Shown here in pieces: positions 1 to 8,041 of a stretch of 64,000 nt of DNA (position 1 is the first letter of the stretch; every line of letters starts with the position of its first letter). Origin of the DNA: DHVE2 group archaeon. GTDB lineage: Archaea; Thermoplasmatota; Thermoplasmata; Thermoplasmatales; Aciduliprofundaceae. The position numbers and the translations under genes are program-made. Under the pieces are notes generated by a model. That model was given only the letters and a program-made list of their open reading frames with translations, did no database searches and was not told the origin of the DNA. The DNA is taken from the NCBI GenBank assembly GCA_027023265.1, contig JALVVV010000049.1:62001-126000 (forward strand). Reading direction: 5' to 3'.

Positions 1-475
1 CTACAATTCTCACTATTGCCTTGTCCCCATTCCTTAAAATTCTCTTTGACTCTTTACCGATAAGTCTCTTACCCTCAACGTCCACATCTATAATATCGTC
101 CATCACCTGACTTATGTGCAGCAGCCCGTCCAACGGACCTATCCTAAGAAACGCACCAAACTTGAGAACATCCACCACAGAACCCAAAACCACTTCCTGA
201 ATCTCTGGATGGTAAGCCAGAGCCTTGAATCTGACCTTTTGATATACCGCTCCATCTCCGGGGACAATTACTCCATCACCTATTCTTTTCAAATCCATAA
301 GTAGAACTATCACATATTTTCTCTCACCTGCATCCTTAACCTCTTCACGCGAGAATGAATAAACACTACCCTCAATTTTATCAACCGCAAGTTGCCAAAC
401 AATCTCATCAACGTCCTCGCCTAACATTGGGGGCGGTATGCGGATTACCTCCTCTCTTTCCACTATCAAATACAT
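1..475 (-). CDS. rpo7: RNA polymerase subunit Rpo7 (RpoE'), 3' end cut by window
   Basis: This is the stalk subunit of archaeal RNA polymerase, which pairs with Rpo4 and binds emerging RNA. I translated it by hand because the truncation keeps it off the ORF track. It starts MYLIVEREEVIRIPPPMLGE, the typical N-terminal domain, and the later part (GSVVDVLKFGAFLRIGPLDG, then LLHISQV) is an S1 RNA-binding domain. About 158 residues are visible and the C-terminus lies before base 1. A TATA-like box centred about 26 nt upstream suggests a leaderless mRNA. It lies downstream of the Cys-rich protein on the same strand but seems to have its own promoter. Confidence 0.93.
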   Translation of the reverse strand, partial: MYLIVEREEVIRIPPPMLGEDVDEIVWQLAVDKIEGSVYSFSREEVKDAGERKYVIVLLMDLKRIGDGVIVPGDGAVYQKVRFKALAYHPEIQEVVLGSVVDVLKFGAFLRIGPLDGLLHISQVMDDIIDVDVEGKRLIGKESKRILRNGDKAIVRIV

Positions 476-496
476 GGGTGGGCGTAAGTTTACAGT

Positions 497-507
497 GTTT
501 ATAAATT
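497..507 (-). promoter_or_regulatory. TATA box for rpo7
   Basis: On the minus strand this reads ATTTATAAAC and is centred about 26 nt before the rpo7 ATG at 475. That is the expected distance for an archaeal TATA box driving a leaderless transcript. It sits inside the short gap after the Cys-rich gene ends. Confidence 0.6.
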
Positions 508-545
508 TTCCCATTTATGTCGCAGGAAATTATCTTAAAACCCGT

Positions 546-2129
546 TCACAAGCCCAACCTTTTCCCACGATGCTCGACAATTTCTCCATTAACTATTCTA
601 TATGCCAGAATAACCCCTTTCACCTCTGTAATGTACGCAATATTTTTACCCCGTGACACAAACCATCTTTTTCCATGCTTTGAATACGGGAACTTGACCA
701 TTATTTCGCGAGGTATATCCCTCCTGCTAACCTCCACCATATTTGAGCAGGCGCTACATACTCCATTTTTGAGCTCATCTTTCCCTACGATTCTGCCACA
801 AATTTTACAGGATGATGAATGCTCTTCGCAGTACTCCTTACCGCTTAACTCAGAGATAAAAACATGCTGCTCGCACAGGGATGCATTGCATATCGAGCAA
901 TGATGTGTATGCTCATCGCACAGGGGTGCATTGCATATCGAGCAATGATGTGTATGCTCATCGCACAGGGGTGCATTGCATACGGAGCAGCGATTTATCT
1001 CATCATTCGCCAAAGCAACACCACATGTCTTGCATCGTACTTCTGGAATTACCCACTTACCACCATAGCTCTTTTCTAAGTGCTCCTTGCAGTACCATTT
1101 TCCATCAAGCTCCACTGCACAATTTTCGCAAACGTTTTTTCCACATATGGCACATTTGTGTATGTGTTCAGGGCACACATCTGAGCCACAAACATCGCAA
1201 ACTCTAACATGCATAGGACCTATCGTTGAACCGCAAACGGAACAATGATAAGTATGCTCTTCGCACAACGGCGCATTGCAAACTGAGCATCTATTAACGT
1301 GGTCAGGGCACATTTCGTTACTGCAAAATTTGCATTTGGTAGCATGCTCTGAGCAAATGGGCTCGTGACAAGTGGAGCAGTAGTGAACGTGTTCATCACA
1401 TAACGGGGCATGGCAAACTTTGCATTCTTTTGCATTAATCATAGGCTTTCCGCATTCCTTGCACTCCTTAAGGCAACTCTCACAGGATATGCCATCGACT
1501 GTGAGATAGAACTCCATTGCACTTTTTCCACAACCCTCGCACCTTAAATCGTGCTCACCAGTAAGTGTGTCAAACTTCCAGGTAAGCTCTTCATCTGCAA
1601 ATTTATTCTTGAGTCGAGAATGGTGAATTTCAACAGGCGCATGTATCTCCAAAAGGGCAACAGGCTCTATTTTAACAACAAGCTCCGGTAACTCGGCATT
1701 TTCTCTCCTCTCAATCTCAGCCTTTATCCTCTCAACCTCTTCGTATTTTTCCTCCCGCATGTTCTCTTCAAGAACCCTTTTAAGATGTGCTATAACCTCC
1801 CGTCTCTCTTTTTCGAGCTCCCTGTGAAATTTTGCCTCTTCTTTCTCTCCCCTTTCCCTGATTTCTTCTATTATCTCGGGGGGTATCTTAAACTCAGATG
1901 TTCCCTTTGAACTTTCAAACTCGGCTCCTTTCAAAATATCCGGGTTCATTTTACCATCCGGGCCCCACAGGTACTCTCTCAATTCCGTCTTGGATTCCTT
2001 ACCTATGTATCTCACCTGTATGGCAAAAGAGTGAAAAACGCGGTCCCGCTCGAAGACGTCATCCACGAGCGTGGCATTTTTAAAATCTGGCTTTTTTCTC
2101 CTGATTTTAACAGCAGAAAAGGAGTCCAT
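546..2129 (-). CDS. Cys/His-rich B-box-like zinc-binding protein next to SNF2 helicase
   Basis: About 527 aa. The first ~200 residues hold a charged, probably coiled-coil stretch (EIIEEIRERGEKEEAKFHRE). Residues ~200-450 carry a dozen or so CxxC-x4-C-x2-H modules (CSVCNAPLCDEH, CKFCSNEMCPDH, CAICGKNVCENC) like B-box or zinc-ribbon fingers. A C-terminal ~70-residue domain without cysteines follows. Three of the modules are near-identical 45-bp tandem copies. The track starts at GTG 2138, but ATG 2129 has an ideal SD (GGGGGTG, 6-nt spacing), so I chose that. It follows the helicase by 1 nt, so the two are probably co-transcribed and may act together on DNA or chromatin; that role is inference. 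No family name is certain. Confidence 0.82.
   Translation of the reverse strand: MDSFSAVKIRRKKPDFKNATLVDDVFERDRVFHSFAIQVRYIGKESKTELREYLWGPDGKMNPDILKGAEFESSKGTSEFKIPPEIIEEIRERGEKEEAKFHRELEKERREVIAHLKRVLEENMREEKYEEVERIKAEIERRENAELPELVVKIEPVALLEIHAPVEIHHSRLKNKFADEELTWKFDTLTGEHDLRCEGCGKSAMEFYLTVDGISCESCLKECKECGKPMINAKECKVCHAPLCDEHVHYCSTCHEPICSEHATKCKFCSNEMCPDHVNRCSVCNAPLCEEHTYHCSVCGSTIGPMHVRVCDVCGSDVCPEHIHKCAICGKNVCENCAVELDGKWYCKEHLEKSYGGKWVIPEVRCKTCGVALANDEINRCSVCNAPLCDEHTHHCSICNAPLCDEHTHHCSICNASLCEQHVFISELSGKEYCEEHSSSCKICGRIVGKDELKNGVCSACSNMVEVSRRDIPREIMVKFPYSKHGKRWFVSRGKNIAYITEVKGVILAYRIVNGEIVEHRGKRLGL
871..1005. repeat. Three tandem 45-bp in-frame repeats in the Cys-rich gene
   Basis: Copies at 871-915, 916-960 and 961-1005 have an exact 45-bp period. 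The first two differ at one or two bases, and the third diverges towards its end. Each encodes one 15-residue zinc module (CSxCNAPLCDEHTHH). The identity at DNA level means a recent duplication, and copy number may vary between strains. Confidence 0.9.
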
Positions 2130-2130
2130 G

Positions 2131-3798
2131 TTAAACACCCCCTATACCAAGGTTGAACTGAGAAAATATGGAATCGTTTAGCTCCATGCTCCTCTCGTAC
2201 CTGCTTCTTATCTTTTCAAGATCATCACCCAGCATATCAAGCCGGGTTGCAATATCTTCCCTGTCCCGAGAACTCATTATTATATCAGCTATTATACTCT
2301 CAAAATTTCTCTCAAGGGAGCCAAGTATGGCATCTACCTCGCCAACCACACTCCTGAACAGATTTATCTTCCGGTCCAATATCCAAAGTATGTGCTCTTC
2401 TATAGTATCCTCATAAGCTAAATTAACAACGTAAACGTCGCGCACCTGGCCAATCCTGTGTATCCTGCCAATTCTCTGCTCCACCTTCATGGGATTCCAA
2501 GGGAGGTCAAAATTAATCATAACGTTCTCAAATTGCAGGTTCAGACCCTCCCCACCAGAATCGGTGGCTATTAAAAAGCCCCTTTTCTTTTTGAATTCTT
2601 CAATAGTCCTACTTTTTTCTTCCCTGCTCATGCCCCCATGATAAGTTAGAACGTGATAACCGGAATCCTGCAAAAAGTCATCAATTTCGCGCATGGTCTC
2701 AAGATAGGTAGTAAAAATCACCCCACCCTCAACGCTCTCCGCCACCTTCTCAAGAAGCTCTAATTTGGTAAATGGAGAGTCCATAGCGGCTCTGTATATT
2801 TTAAGCAAAGCCTCCCGCCCATGGAGATTTTTCTCCCGTTTTAGGGCTTTCCATGCCATCTTCGCAACTGTTCTTGGAGAAGATGTAGCCGCTTTCGCGT
2901 AAGAAATAACCCGGAGTTTGTTCTCCTCACTTCGCAAAAAATCCAGTATCAAATCGTAAAGAGCACGCTCTTTTCCATCCATCCGGGCAACATGAGTCTT
3001 TACAACCCGCTCGGTAAAATCTACAAAAACGTCTCTTCTCCTATTTCTCACCATAATCTCCGATAGCTTTCTTTTCAGTTCTTCCTGATTTTTTATGCTC
3101 TGACCCTTCTTATCAGAGAAGTACTGAGATTCAAACTCTCGATATGTCCCAAATATCCCCGGCCTGAGAAGGTCTCCCAGATAGTATATTTCCTTCAGAG
3201 AATTGCTAACAGGCGTGGCAGTCAATAGAAGCATGAATTTAGAGTTTAGTTCGCGCAAAAGCCGGTAATTCTGGGTTTTAGGATTTCTAACATGATGCGC
3301 TTCATCAACCACAACCATATCCCATGACCTGCCAACAACGTTGTTCCTGTACCTTTCCCTTTTGGCCAGATGAATGGAGGCTATCACAAAGTGCTCCAGA
3401 AATTCCTCGGGAGAAGTGGCTATTGAGAAATTCATGTTGAACTTTTCCTCAAGCTCAGTTTTCCACTGCTGAACGAGGGATGCCGGTGCAAGAATGAGCG
3501 CACTGCTAACCTCATCCCTAAGTATTTTTTCTTTCAATATCAATCCCGCTTCAATAGTTTTTCCAAGCCCCACTTCGTCTCCAAGTATGGCCCTGCAATC
3601 CATGTCGTATATTACCTTCTTTGCCACCTCTATCTGATGGGGCATCGGTTTTATAGGAATACTGTTTACCACCAAAAGCTCCTCGTGTATCCTCCTCCTT
3701 GCCCTGTTTAATGCAGCAATATATCCTTCCAAAGTTCCGGATAAATTCTCTGGAAAATCCTCAACTACGAGTTTCACGGAGAGGGATTGGAGCAGCAT
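2131..3798 (-). CDS. SNF2/RapA-like superfamily 2 helicase (HepA type)
   Basis: A 555-aa ATP-dependent DNA translocase. The visible SF2 motifs are DEVGLGKT (motif I, ~residue 73), VVDEAHH (motif II), LTATPVSN (motif III), GGEGLNLQ (motif V) and QRIGRIHRIGQ (motif VI), all in SNF2 form. It is shorter than bacterial RapA and has no N-terminal Tudor-like domains, so it is close to the bare two-lobe motor. The ATG at 3798 lies about 26 nt from a TATA-like box (GCTATAATTTTAAG), giving a leaderless start. The Cys-rich gene follows directly. It is the last host gene before the integrated element; before integration it lay just past the 3' end of tRNA-Leu. Confidence 0.92.
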   Translation of the reverse strand: MLLQSLSVKLVVEDFPENLSGTLEGYIAALNRARRRIHEELLVVNSIPIKPMPHQIEVAKKVIYDMDCRAILGDEVGLGKTIEAGLILKEKILRDEVSSALILAPASLVQQWKTELEEKFNMNFSIATSPEEFLEHFVIASIHLAKRERYRNNVVGRSWDMVVVDEAHHVRNPKTQNYRLLRELNSKFMLLLTATPVSNSLKEIYYLGDLLRPGIFGTYREFESQYFSDKKGQSIKNQEELKRKLSEIMVRNRRRDVFVDFTERVVKTHVARMDGKERALYDLILDFLRSEENKLRVISYAKAATSSPRTVAKMAWKALKREKNLHGREALLKIYRAAMDSPFTKLELLEKVAESVEGGVIFTTYLETMREIDDFLQDSGYHVLTYHGGMSREEKSRTIEEFKKKRGFLIATDSGGEGLNLQFENVMINFDLPWNPMKVEQRIGRIHRIGQVRDVYVVNLAYEDTIEEHILWILDRKINLFRSVVGEVDAILGSLERNFESIIADIIMSSRDREDIATRLDMLGDDLEKIRSRYERSMELNDSIFSQFNLGIGGV

Positions 3799-3815
3799 AT
3801 TTTAGGGTTGCGATT

Positions 3816-3829
3816 CTTAAAATTATAGC
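3816..3829 (-). promoter_or_regulatory. TATA-like box for SNF2 helicase
   Basis: The minus-strand sequence GCTATAATTTTAAG is centred about 26 nt before the helicase ATG. It is host DNA that lies only ~25 bp from the left attachment site. Confidence 0.5.
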
Positions 3830-3854
3830 AACAAATAACGATAATAGCTAAAAA

Positions 3855-3906
3855 ATGCGGGGGCTGGGATTTGAACCCAGGAACCCCTACGGGACTGGCC
3901 CCTCAA
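3855..3906. repeat. attL: 52-bp copy of the tRNA-Leu 3' part
   Basis: It is identical to 28875-28926 and diverges right after CCTCAA. It contains only the 3' part of the tRNA (T arm, variable arm, part of the anticodon arm), so it is not a functional tRNA. On the plus strand it is also integrase coding sequence. Confidence 0.95.
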
Positions 3907-4707
3907 CCGTACCGGTTTTCTCTGGATTACGCGTCTGTAAAGGCGGATTTTACGGTATGGCTAAGCAAGAGAGTCACATCCGAAAAATACGTGAAGGCCA
4001 TCATAAGCACCCTTGATAGATTTGTTGGAACTAAAATCATTAGTGACCTCCATGAACTATGGGAAATACGAGAAAAAGCAACCGGCAAGAAGTATATAGT
4101 CCTTGCACTCCGAAATCTACTGAACTATTATGAGGAATTTGATCTCATAGACCCAGGAACCTTGGTGAAATATCGAAGGATACTGAAAGTTGTTCGCTCT
4201 AACGTGGATAATTACATCCCTTCTAATGAAGAGGTGATAAAAGCATACAACGAGATTAACGACGACAGATACCGCGCCCTGTTTTTGCTTCTTACTGTGT
4301 CTGGGTTAAGAGTCATTGAGGGAGTGCGCTTGATAAATAATTTTGATAGATCAAGAGCTCATATTGCGGATAACTTTGTTCGTTTACCAATATTCTCTTT
4401 GCGGGGTACCAAGCGTTCTTACTATGCATACATGCCTGTGAATATCTTTGAAGTTATGAATAGGTATGAAATAACCGACAGGGGCGTAACCAATTATTTC
4501 GCAAGGCGTACACTCTCAACCAAGTACCTGCGCAAGTGGAACTACAACTTCCTCATCATGCACAACGTGCCGGAGAGCGTGGCAGATTTCATTCAGGGCC
4601 GCAGTCCCGTGAGTGTTGGCTCAATGCATTATCTGGCGAAGGTGAAGCAGGCCGATTACTGGTACCCGCAGGTGGTGGATGAGATGGTAAAGGTGTTTGA
4701 ACCATAA
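3856..4707 (+). CDS. Tyrosine recombinase/integrase, C-terminal part int(C)
   Basis: This is the catalytic half of an archaeal SSV-type integrase, which cuts and rejoins att DNA through a covalent phosphotyrosine. Visible are SGLRVIEG (box I Arg), LRKWNYNF (box II region), VADFIQGR (second Arg) and SMHYLAK (likely nucleophilic Tyr). There is no natural start codon: the frame runs in through attL, and the track's TTG start at 3871 lies within att sequence. Joined after the repeat to int(N) (28585-28926), it gives 114 + 266 = 380 residues, a normal length. While the element is integrated this half is separated from its promoter and probably not made. Confidence 0.92.
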   Translation, partial: CGGWDLNPGTPTGLAPQPYRFSLDYASVKADFTVWLSKRVTSEKYVKAIISTLDRFVGTKIISDLHELWEIREKATGKKYIVLALRNLLNYYEEFDLIDPGTLVKYRRILKVVRSNVDNYIPSNEEVIKAYNEINDDRYRALFLLLTVSGLRVIEGVRLINNFDRSRAHIADNFVRLPIFSLRGTKRSYYAYMPVNIFEVMNRYEITDRGVTNYFARRTLSTKYLRKWNYNFLIMHNVPESVADFIQGRSPVSVGSMHYLAKVKQADYWYPQVVDEMVKVFEP

Positions 4708-4800
4708 TTTGGCCATGACTGTCAGAGAAACAGGATTTCATGTTGTCATATCATGAGTAGACAGTAAAAAGCAATAGTGTCCAATTATTTAGAGACACAT

Positions 4801-4824
4801 TTATATACCATTTTTGCATGGTAT
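4801..4824 (+). promoter_or_regulatory. TATA box plus inverted repeat before the DUF4143 ATPase
   Basis: TTATATAC lies ~26 nt before the ATG at 4830. A perfect 7-bp inverted repeat, ATACCAT-n6-ATGGTAT (4805-4824), overlaps the box and runs up to the start. In archaea this position would let a repressor block TBP or polymerase, so it is a candidate operator. No regulator is identified. Confidence 0.55.
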
Positions 4825-4829
4825 GAAAC

Positions 4830-6023
4830 ATGGAAGAAATTCTTTACAGGTCAAACCCTTGGTGGAGTGGCGAGTTCAAGGCGCCCGGAATAAAGAGAAA
4901 TGATTACCTCTCTCAACTTTTTAGATTGCAAGGCACCAACGATGTGATTTTGATAACTGGGTTAAGAAGGGTTGGAAAGACCACCCTAATATATCAACTG
5001 GTGGAAGAACTGCTTTGTGAGGTGGACCCGAAGAGAATATTTTACGTTTCTCTTGATAATTTAGCGTTGAAGGATTACACAATACTTGAAATCGTTGATG
5101 AATACCGAAAAATACAATCTCTCAGGCACAACGACTTTGTCTATCTTTTCTTTGATGAAGTACACGTTAAGAAAGATTATGAAATACAGCTTAAGAACAT
5201 CTATGATATGGGCTCCGCAAAAATATACGCCTCCGGGTCTGCCAGTCTTGAGTTGATAATGAGAAGTCCGTATTTAACAGGGAGGCAGAGGGTGGTTCGT
5301 GTTTATCCTTTAAATTTCAAAGAATATCTACTTTTTACAAACAACGAAATTACCCCTGCGGATGCACATCTTTATCCCAAATTAGCGGAAGAGTATGCCA
5401 CAATGGGTGGGTTACCAGAATATGTAAAAACAAGGGATCTGAATTATCTCCAATCTCTTCTAGACACCATCATATACAGAGATATTGCAGGGACTCATGG
5501 GATAAGAAACGTTGAAAAACTCACGGATACTTTGGCATGCTTGGCGAAGAGTGTGGGCACACCTGCAAGCCTCAGAAAAATTGCCAGATGCGTTGGAATA
5601 TCCAAAGATGAGGTAAGCGACATACTGTATTTCTTCAAGGAGGCAAATTTGATATACGATGTGGAGAGAGAAGGAAAACTATCTGAGAGAAAGGTATCCC
5701 CAAGAAAAATATACCTTGCGGATACTGGATTTTTCACGGTAATAGTGGACAAAATAAATTTGGGAGTTATTGTGGAAAATCTGGTGTATTTAAAGCTAAG
5801 GCAGCAAGGGGAGGTGCGGTATCATCGCGCATCAGGGCTCGAAGTGGATTTTGTTCGTGACAAAATGGCATGGGAGTCAAAATACAAAGACCACATCACC
5901 GAGGATGACTTGAAGAATCTGAGAAATTTGAGGAGTTATTCTAAGACGGTTATAACCAGAACAAAAGAGGGAGATATGAACGGAGTGAAATTGATTCCGC
6001 TATGGCGGTTTCTGTTACAGTGA
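4830..6023 (+). CDS. Archaeal AAA-type ATPase with DUF4143 domain
   Basis: 397 aa. The N-terminal ATPase has a Walker A (GLRRVGKTT, ~residue 46), a Walker B (YLFFDEVHV, ~110) and a sensor-like strand (KIYASGSAS). The C-terminal half is DUF4143, with YRDIAGTHG, a winged-helix stretch and a restriction-fold-like tail (VRYHRASGLEVDFV). The family is abundant in archaea and on mobile elements; its biochemical role is not settled, and DNA processing or maintenance is suspected. The ATG is leaderless by its TATA spacing. It is the first complete gene inside the left end. Confidence 0.88.
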   Translation: MEEILYRSNPWWSGEFKAPGIKRNDYLSQLFRLQGTNDVILITGLRRVGKTTLIYQLVEELLCEVDPKRIFYVSLDNLALKDYTILEIVDEYRKIQSLRHNDFVYLFFDEVHVKKDYEIQLKNIYDMGSAKIYASGSASLELIMRSPYLTGRQRVVRVYPLNFKEYLLFTNNEITPADAHLYPKLAEEYATMGGLPEYVKTRDLNYLQSLLDTIIYRDIAGTHGIRNVEKLTDTLACLAKSVGTPASLRKIARCVGISKDEVSDILYFFKEANLIYDVEREGKLSERKVSPRKIYLADTGFFTVIVDKINLGVIVENLVYLKLRQQGEVRYHRASGLEVDFVRDKMAWESKYKDHITEDDLKNLRNLRSYSKTVITRTKEGDMNGVKLIPLWRFLLQ

Positions 6024-6041
6024 CCCATAATATGAAGGAAA

Positions 6042-6281
6042 TTAGGAAATATCTTTTTTCTTATTTTTCTCTCGTATTTTCTTCAGCTCGTTGTAGAGCA
6101 TCATCATATATACCTTTCCATCTTCATCCGAGTGCTTGCCCTTAGCCCATGCGAGAAGCTCCGTTTCTATTATCAGAAGTTTTATTTTTTCTCCATTCGT
6201 TTCCGCGGCACTGGAGATGAGATCTTCAATTTTCTTCTCAGACTGCACAATAACAAACAGGTCTCCTTCTTTCATTTTCAT
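6042..6281 (-). CDS. Small hypothetical protein
   Basis: 79 aa, charged, with no family recognised. The track begins at GTG 6290, but that GTG lies within a good SD (GCGGTGA) 5 nt before ATG 6281, so the ATG is preferred. An A/T-rich TATA-like stretch (AAATATAAATATT) lies ~30-45 nt upstream. It is convergent with the DUF4143 ATPase. The C-terminus is lysine-rich (KKIREKNKKKDIS). A helical, possibly nucleic-acid-binding protein is only a guess. Confidence 0.6.
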   Translation of the reverse strand: MKMKEGDLFVIVQSEKKIEDLISSAAETNGEKIKLLIIETELLAWAKGKHSDEDGKVYMMMLYNELKKIREKNKKKDIS

Positions 6282-6339
6282 TTCTTTCACCGCATGATAA
6301 TATGCTTTGAAAATATTTATATTTTATGTTTGATAAATT

Positions 6340-6620
6340 AGGCAACTGCGTAATTGCCTGATTTTTCTGGTTACGCAAGTGCGGAATGAAAAGAGTGTTA
6401 TTTTACCAAAATTGAAGTATAGTTAAAAATCGGCACACATCGTTTTTCTACGCGTTGGCCCCGCTGGCCGATATGACCGCGTGTATCTGACACGGGGGTG
6501 TGTTTTTATCTCTCTTTCTGTTGCGTGTATAATATGCCCGGCCAATGCGGCCATTATGTCCACACCCGTGTCCGCATCTGCGATTTATCTGCGAGAGCGG
6601 AGCCAAAGGCGGAGCTATCT
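6340..6620. other. Non-coding block with inverted motifs and GC-rich repeats
   Basis: This lies in a ~460-bp gene-free gap. At 6340-6359 is AGGCAA-n8-TTGCCT. The motif GCAACTGCGTAA (from 6342) faces an inverted relative (TTACGCAAGTGC, from 6371). From ~6455 to 6600 an otherwise A/T-rich region turns GC-rich, with GGCC clusters, GACACGGGGGTGTG and CCACACCCGTGTCCG. A related arrangement occurs at 27890-28030 near the other end of the element. Origin, partition site or paired regulatory region are possible; none is proven. I see no ORF here. Confidence 0.5.
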
Positions 6621-6708
6621 TGCTTTTGATTTATTTTGCGCAACATAGACGAAGTAAGCACTCAATTTTTCGATTTACAATGTGGATTATATATGCAAAA
6701 TGGATAAT

Positions 6709-6742
6709 TTTATATATTCTTTATCCATGTCCTACTAGAGGG
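6709..6742 (+). promoter_or_regulatory. TATA box and SD for the 6748 ATPase
   Basis: TTTATATATT (6709-6718) is followed by a short leader with GAGGG (6738-6742), 5 nt before the ATG at 6748. Unlike many genes here, this transcript seems to have a leader and an SD. Confidence 0.55.
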
Positions 6743-6747
6743 ATATT

Positions 6748-8034
6748 ATGTATTGTGAATACATATCTAATCGGACAACAGAACAAATGTTGGATAGCGT
6801 TTTGAAAAAATTGAAACATGAGCCCTACCGTGGACATAAAAATGAGGAAAAAAGAAAAACTTTTCTAAGTGAGGAGGAGTACGTTTATATCTACGACCAC
6901 TTAAGTGAATTTGCCTACGCTGCGGAGGGTCTTGATGAGCACCAAATTGAAAGCGCTTTGAAGATAGCAATAAAGAGGCAAGAAAAGATTACACCATATA
7001 TTTTCAGAGATTATAGAGTAGAAGATGATATAAATAAAGTATACGTCCGTTCATCTCATAGTTTTGAGGATGTGGGGGGATTTGAATTTTTAAAAGAATG
7101 GGCGCGAAGAAATGTGCTCTCTCCAGATACTAAAAAAGATGTGAGAATATTATTGGCAGGTCCTAGCGGATCTGGTAAAACTTGGTTTGTAGAAGGTCTC
7201 GCAGGCGAGTCATATAAGCCGATTTTTAATATGGAACATGCGTATATTCACTCGAGATATGCCCAAAGAGAAGGGATTAAATACGATCTTTTCTGGGAAG
7301 ATGTCAAAGAAATAAGGCTTTCTAAAATGCCAATTTACTTCGAAGAAATAGGAACAAATATCTCTGGGGTGAATTTTCATATACATTATATTTTAAATGT
7401 AACTAAAAACAGACACTATGAAGATTTTGTTGATGCTTTAAAAAGGCACCCAGAAGGGAAATGTCTCAAAATAATTAGGAGATTTTTTAATTATGAGAAA
7501 GAGAAAAAAATAAGCAATTTTGAGGCAGAATATCTTCAAGAGTGGATGCTTCATGGCTTTATGTCCATGCCCTCTAAAGAACAAGTAGTTATAGGCGATG
7601 TTAGACACATTCGAGAATTTCCAACCGAAGGGTTAGACTTGTGGCACTTTAATAAGATTTTTTATATGTCTCCTCCATCTTACGAAGACAGGTTAGAAAT
7701 CCTTAAAATACATGGCTTAAAACTAAGTAAACCAAAAGTTCCTTATGAAGATAGCTTTTTTGAAAAAATAAATGAAGTTATACCAATTGTATATCCTGCA
7801 GTAATAGTGAGTCTGTTAAGTGAAACAGGACATATTGCACGTTTAGAAAAAGCACAAGTAATCAAATTTGAACATTTCCAAGAAGCGTTGGATACTAGGT
7901 ATTCTGAAGAAATAAGGGGCAGAATAATAGATGACATTAGAAATGATATTGAGTATCTTGAGAGCTTACCCTCGGAATATATAGACAAAAACAGCATAAA
8001 ATATGCAGACCACGTGATAAATGAGTTTGAGTAA
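6748..8034 (+). CDS. AAA-type P-loop ATPase of unknown function
   Basis: 428 aa. A ~110-residue N-terminal region precedes an AAA-like module: EDVGGFEFLKEW resembles the Cdc48/26S-type lead-in, then Walker A LAGPSGSGKT (~residue 140) and a Walker-B-like strand MPIYFEEI. A stretch FNKIFYMSPPSYEDRLEILKIHGL is like the AAA lid. No protease or helicase domain is attached. The coding sequence is more A/T-rich than neighbouring host genes. It is convergent with the RM operon. Element maintenance or a defence-associated ATPase are both possible; the function is unknown. Confidence 0.8.
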   Translation: MYCEYISNRTTEQMLDSVLKKLKHEPYRGHKNEEKRKTFLSEEEYVYIYDHLSEFAYAAEGLDEHQIESALKIAIKRQEKITPYIFRDYRVEDDINKVYVRSSHSFEDVGGFEFLKEWARRNVLSPDTKKDVRILLAGPSGSGKTWFVEGLAGESYKPIFNMEHAYIHSRYAQREGIKYDLFWEDVKEIRLSKMPIYFEEIGTNISGVNFHIHYILNVTKNRHYEDFVDALKRHPEGKCLKIIRRFFNYEKEKKISNFEAEYLQEWMLHGFMSMPSKEQVVIGDVRHIREFPTEGLDLWHFNKIFYMSPPSYEDRLEILKIHGLKLSKPKVPYEDSFFEKINEVIPIVYPAVIVSLLSETGHIARLEKAQVIKFEHFQEALDTRYSEEIRGRIIDDIRNDIEYLESLPSEYIDKNSIKYADHVINEFE

Positions 8035-8041
8035 CTCTTTT

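Noticed and set aside
871-1005. Short tandem repeats as a possible CRISPR array
   Set aside because: The 45-bp units abut without spacers and encode zinc modules in frame.
3857-3906. Possible second tRNA-Leu
   Set aside because: It lacks the 5' acceptor strand and D arm; it is only the att copy of the 3' part.
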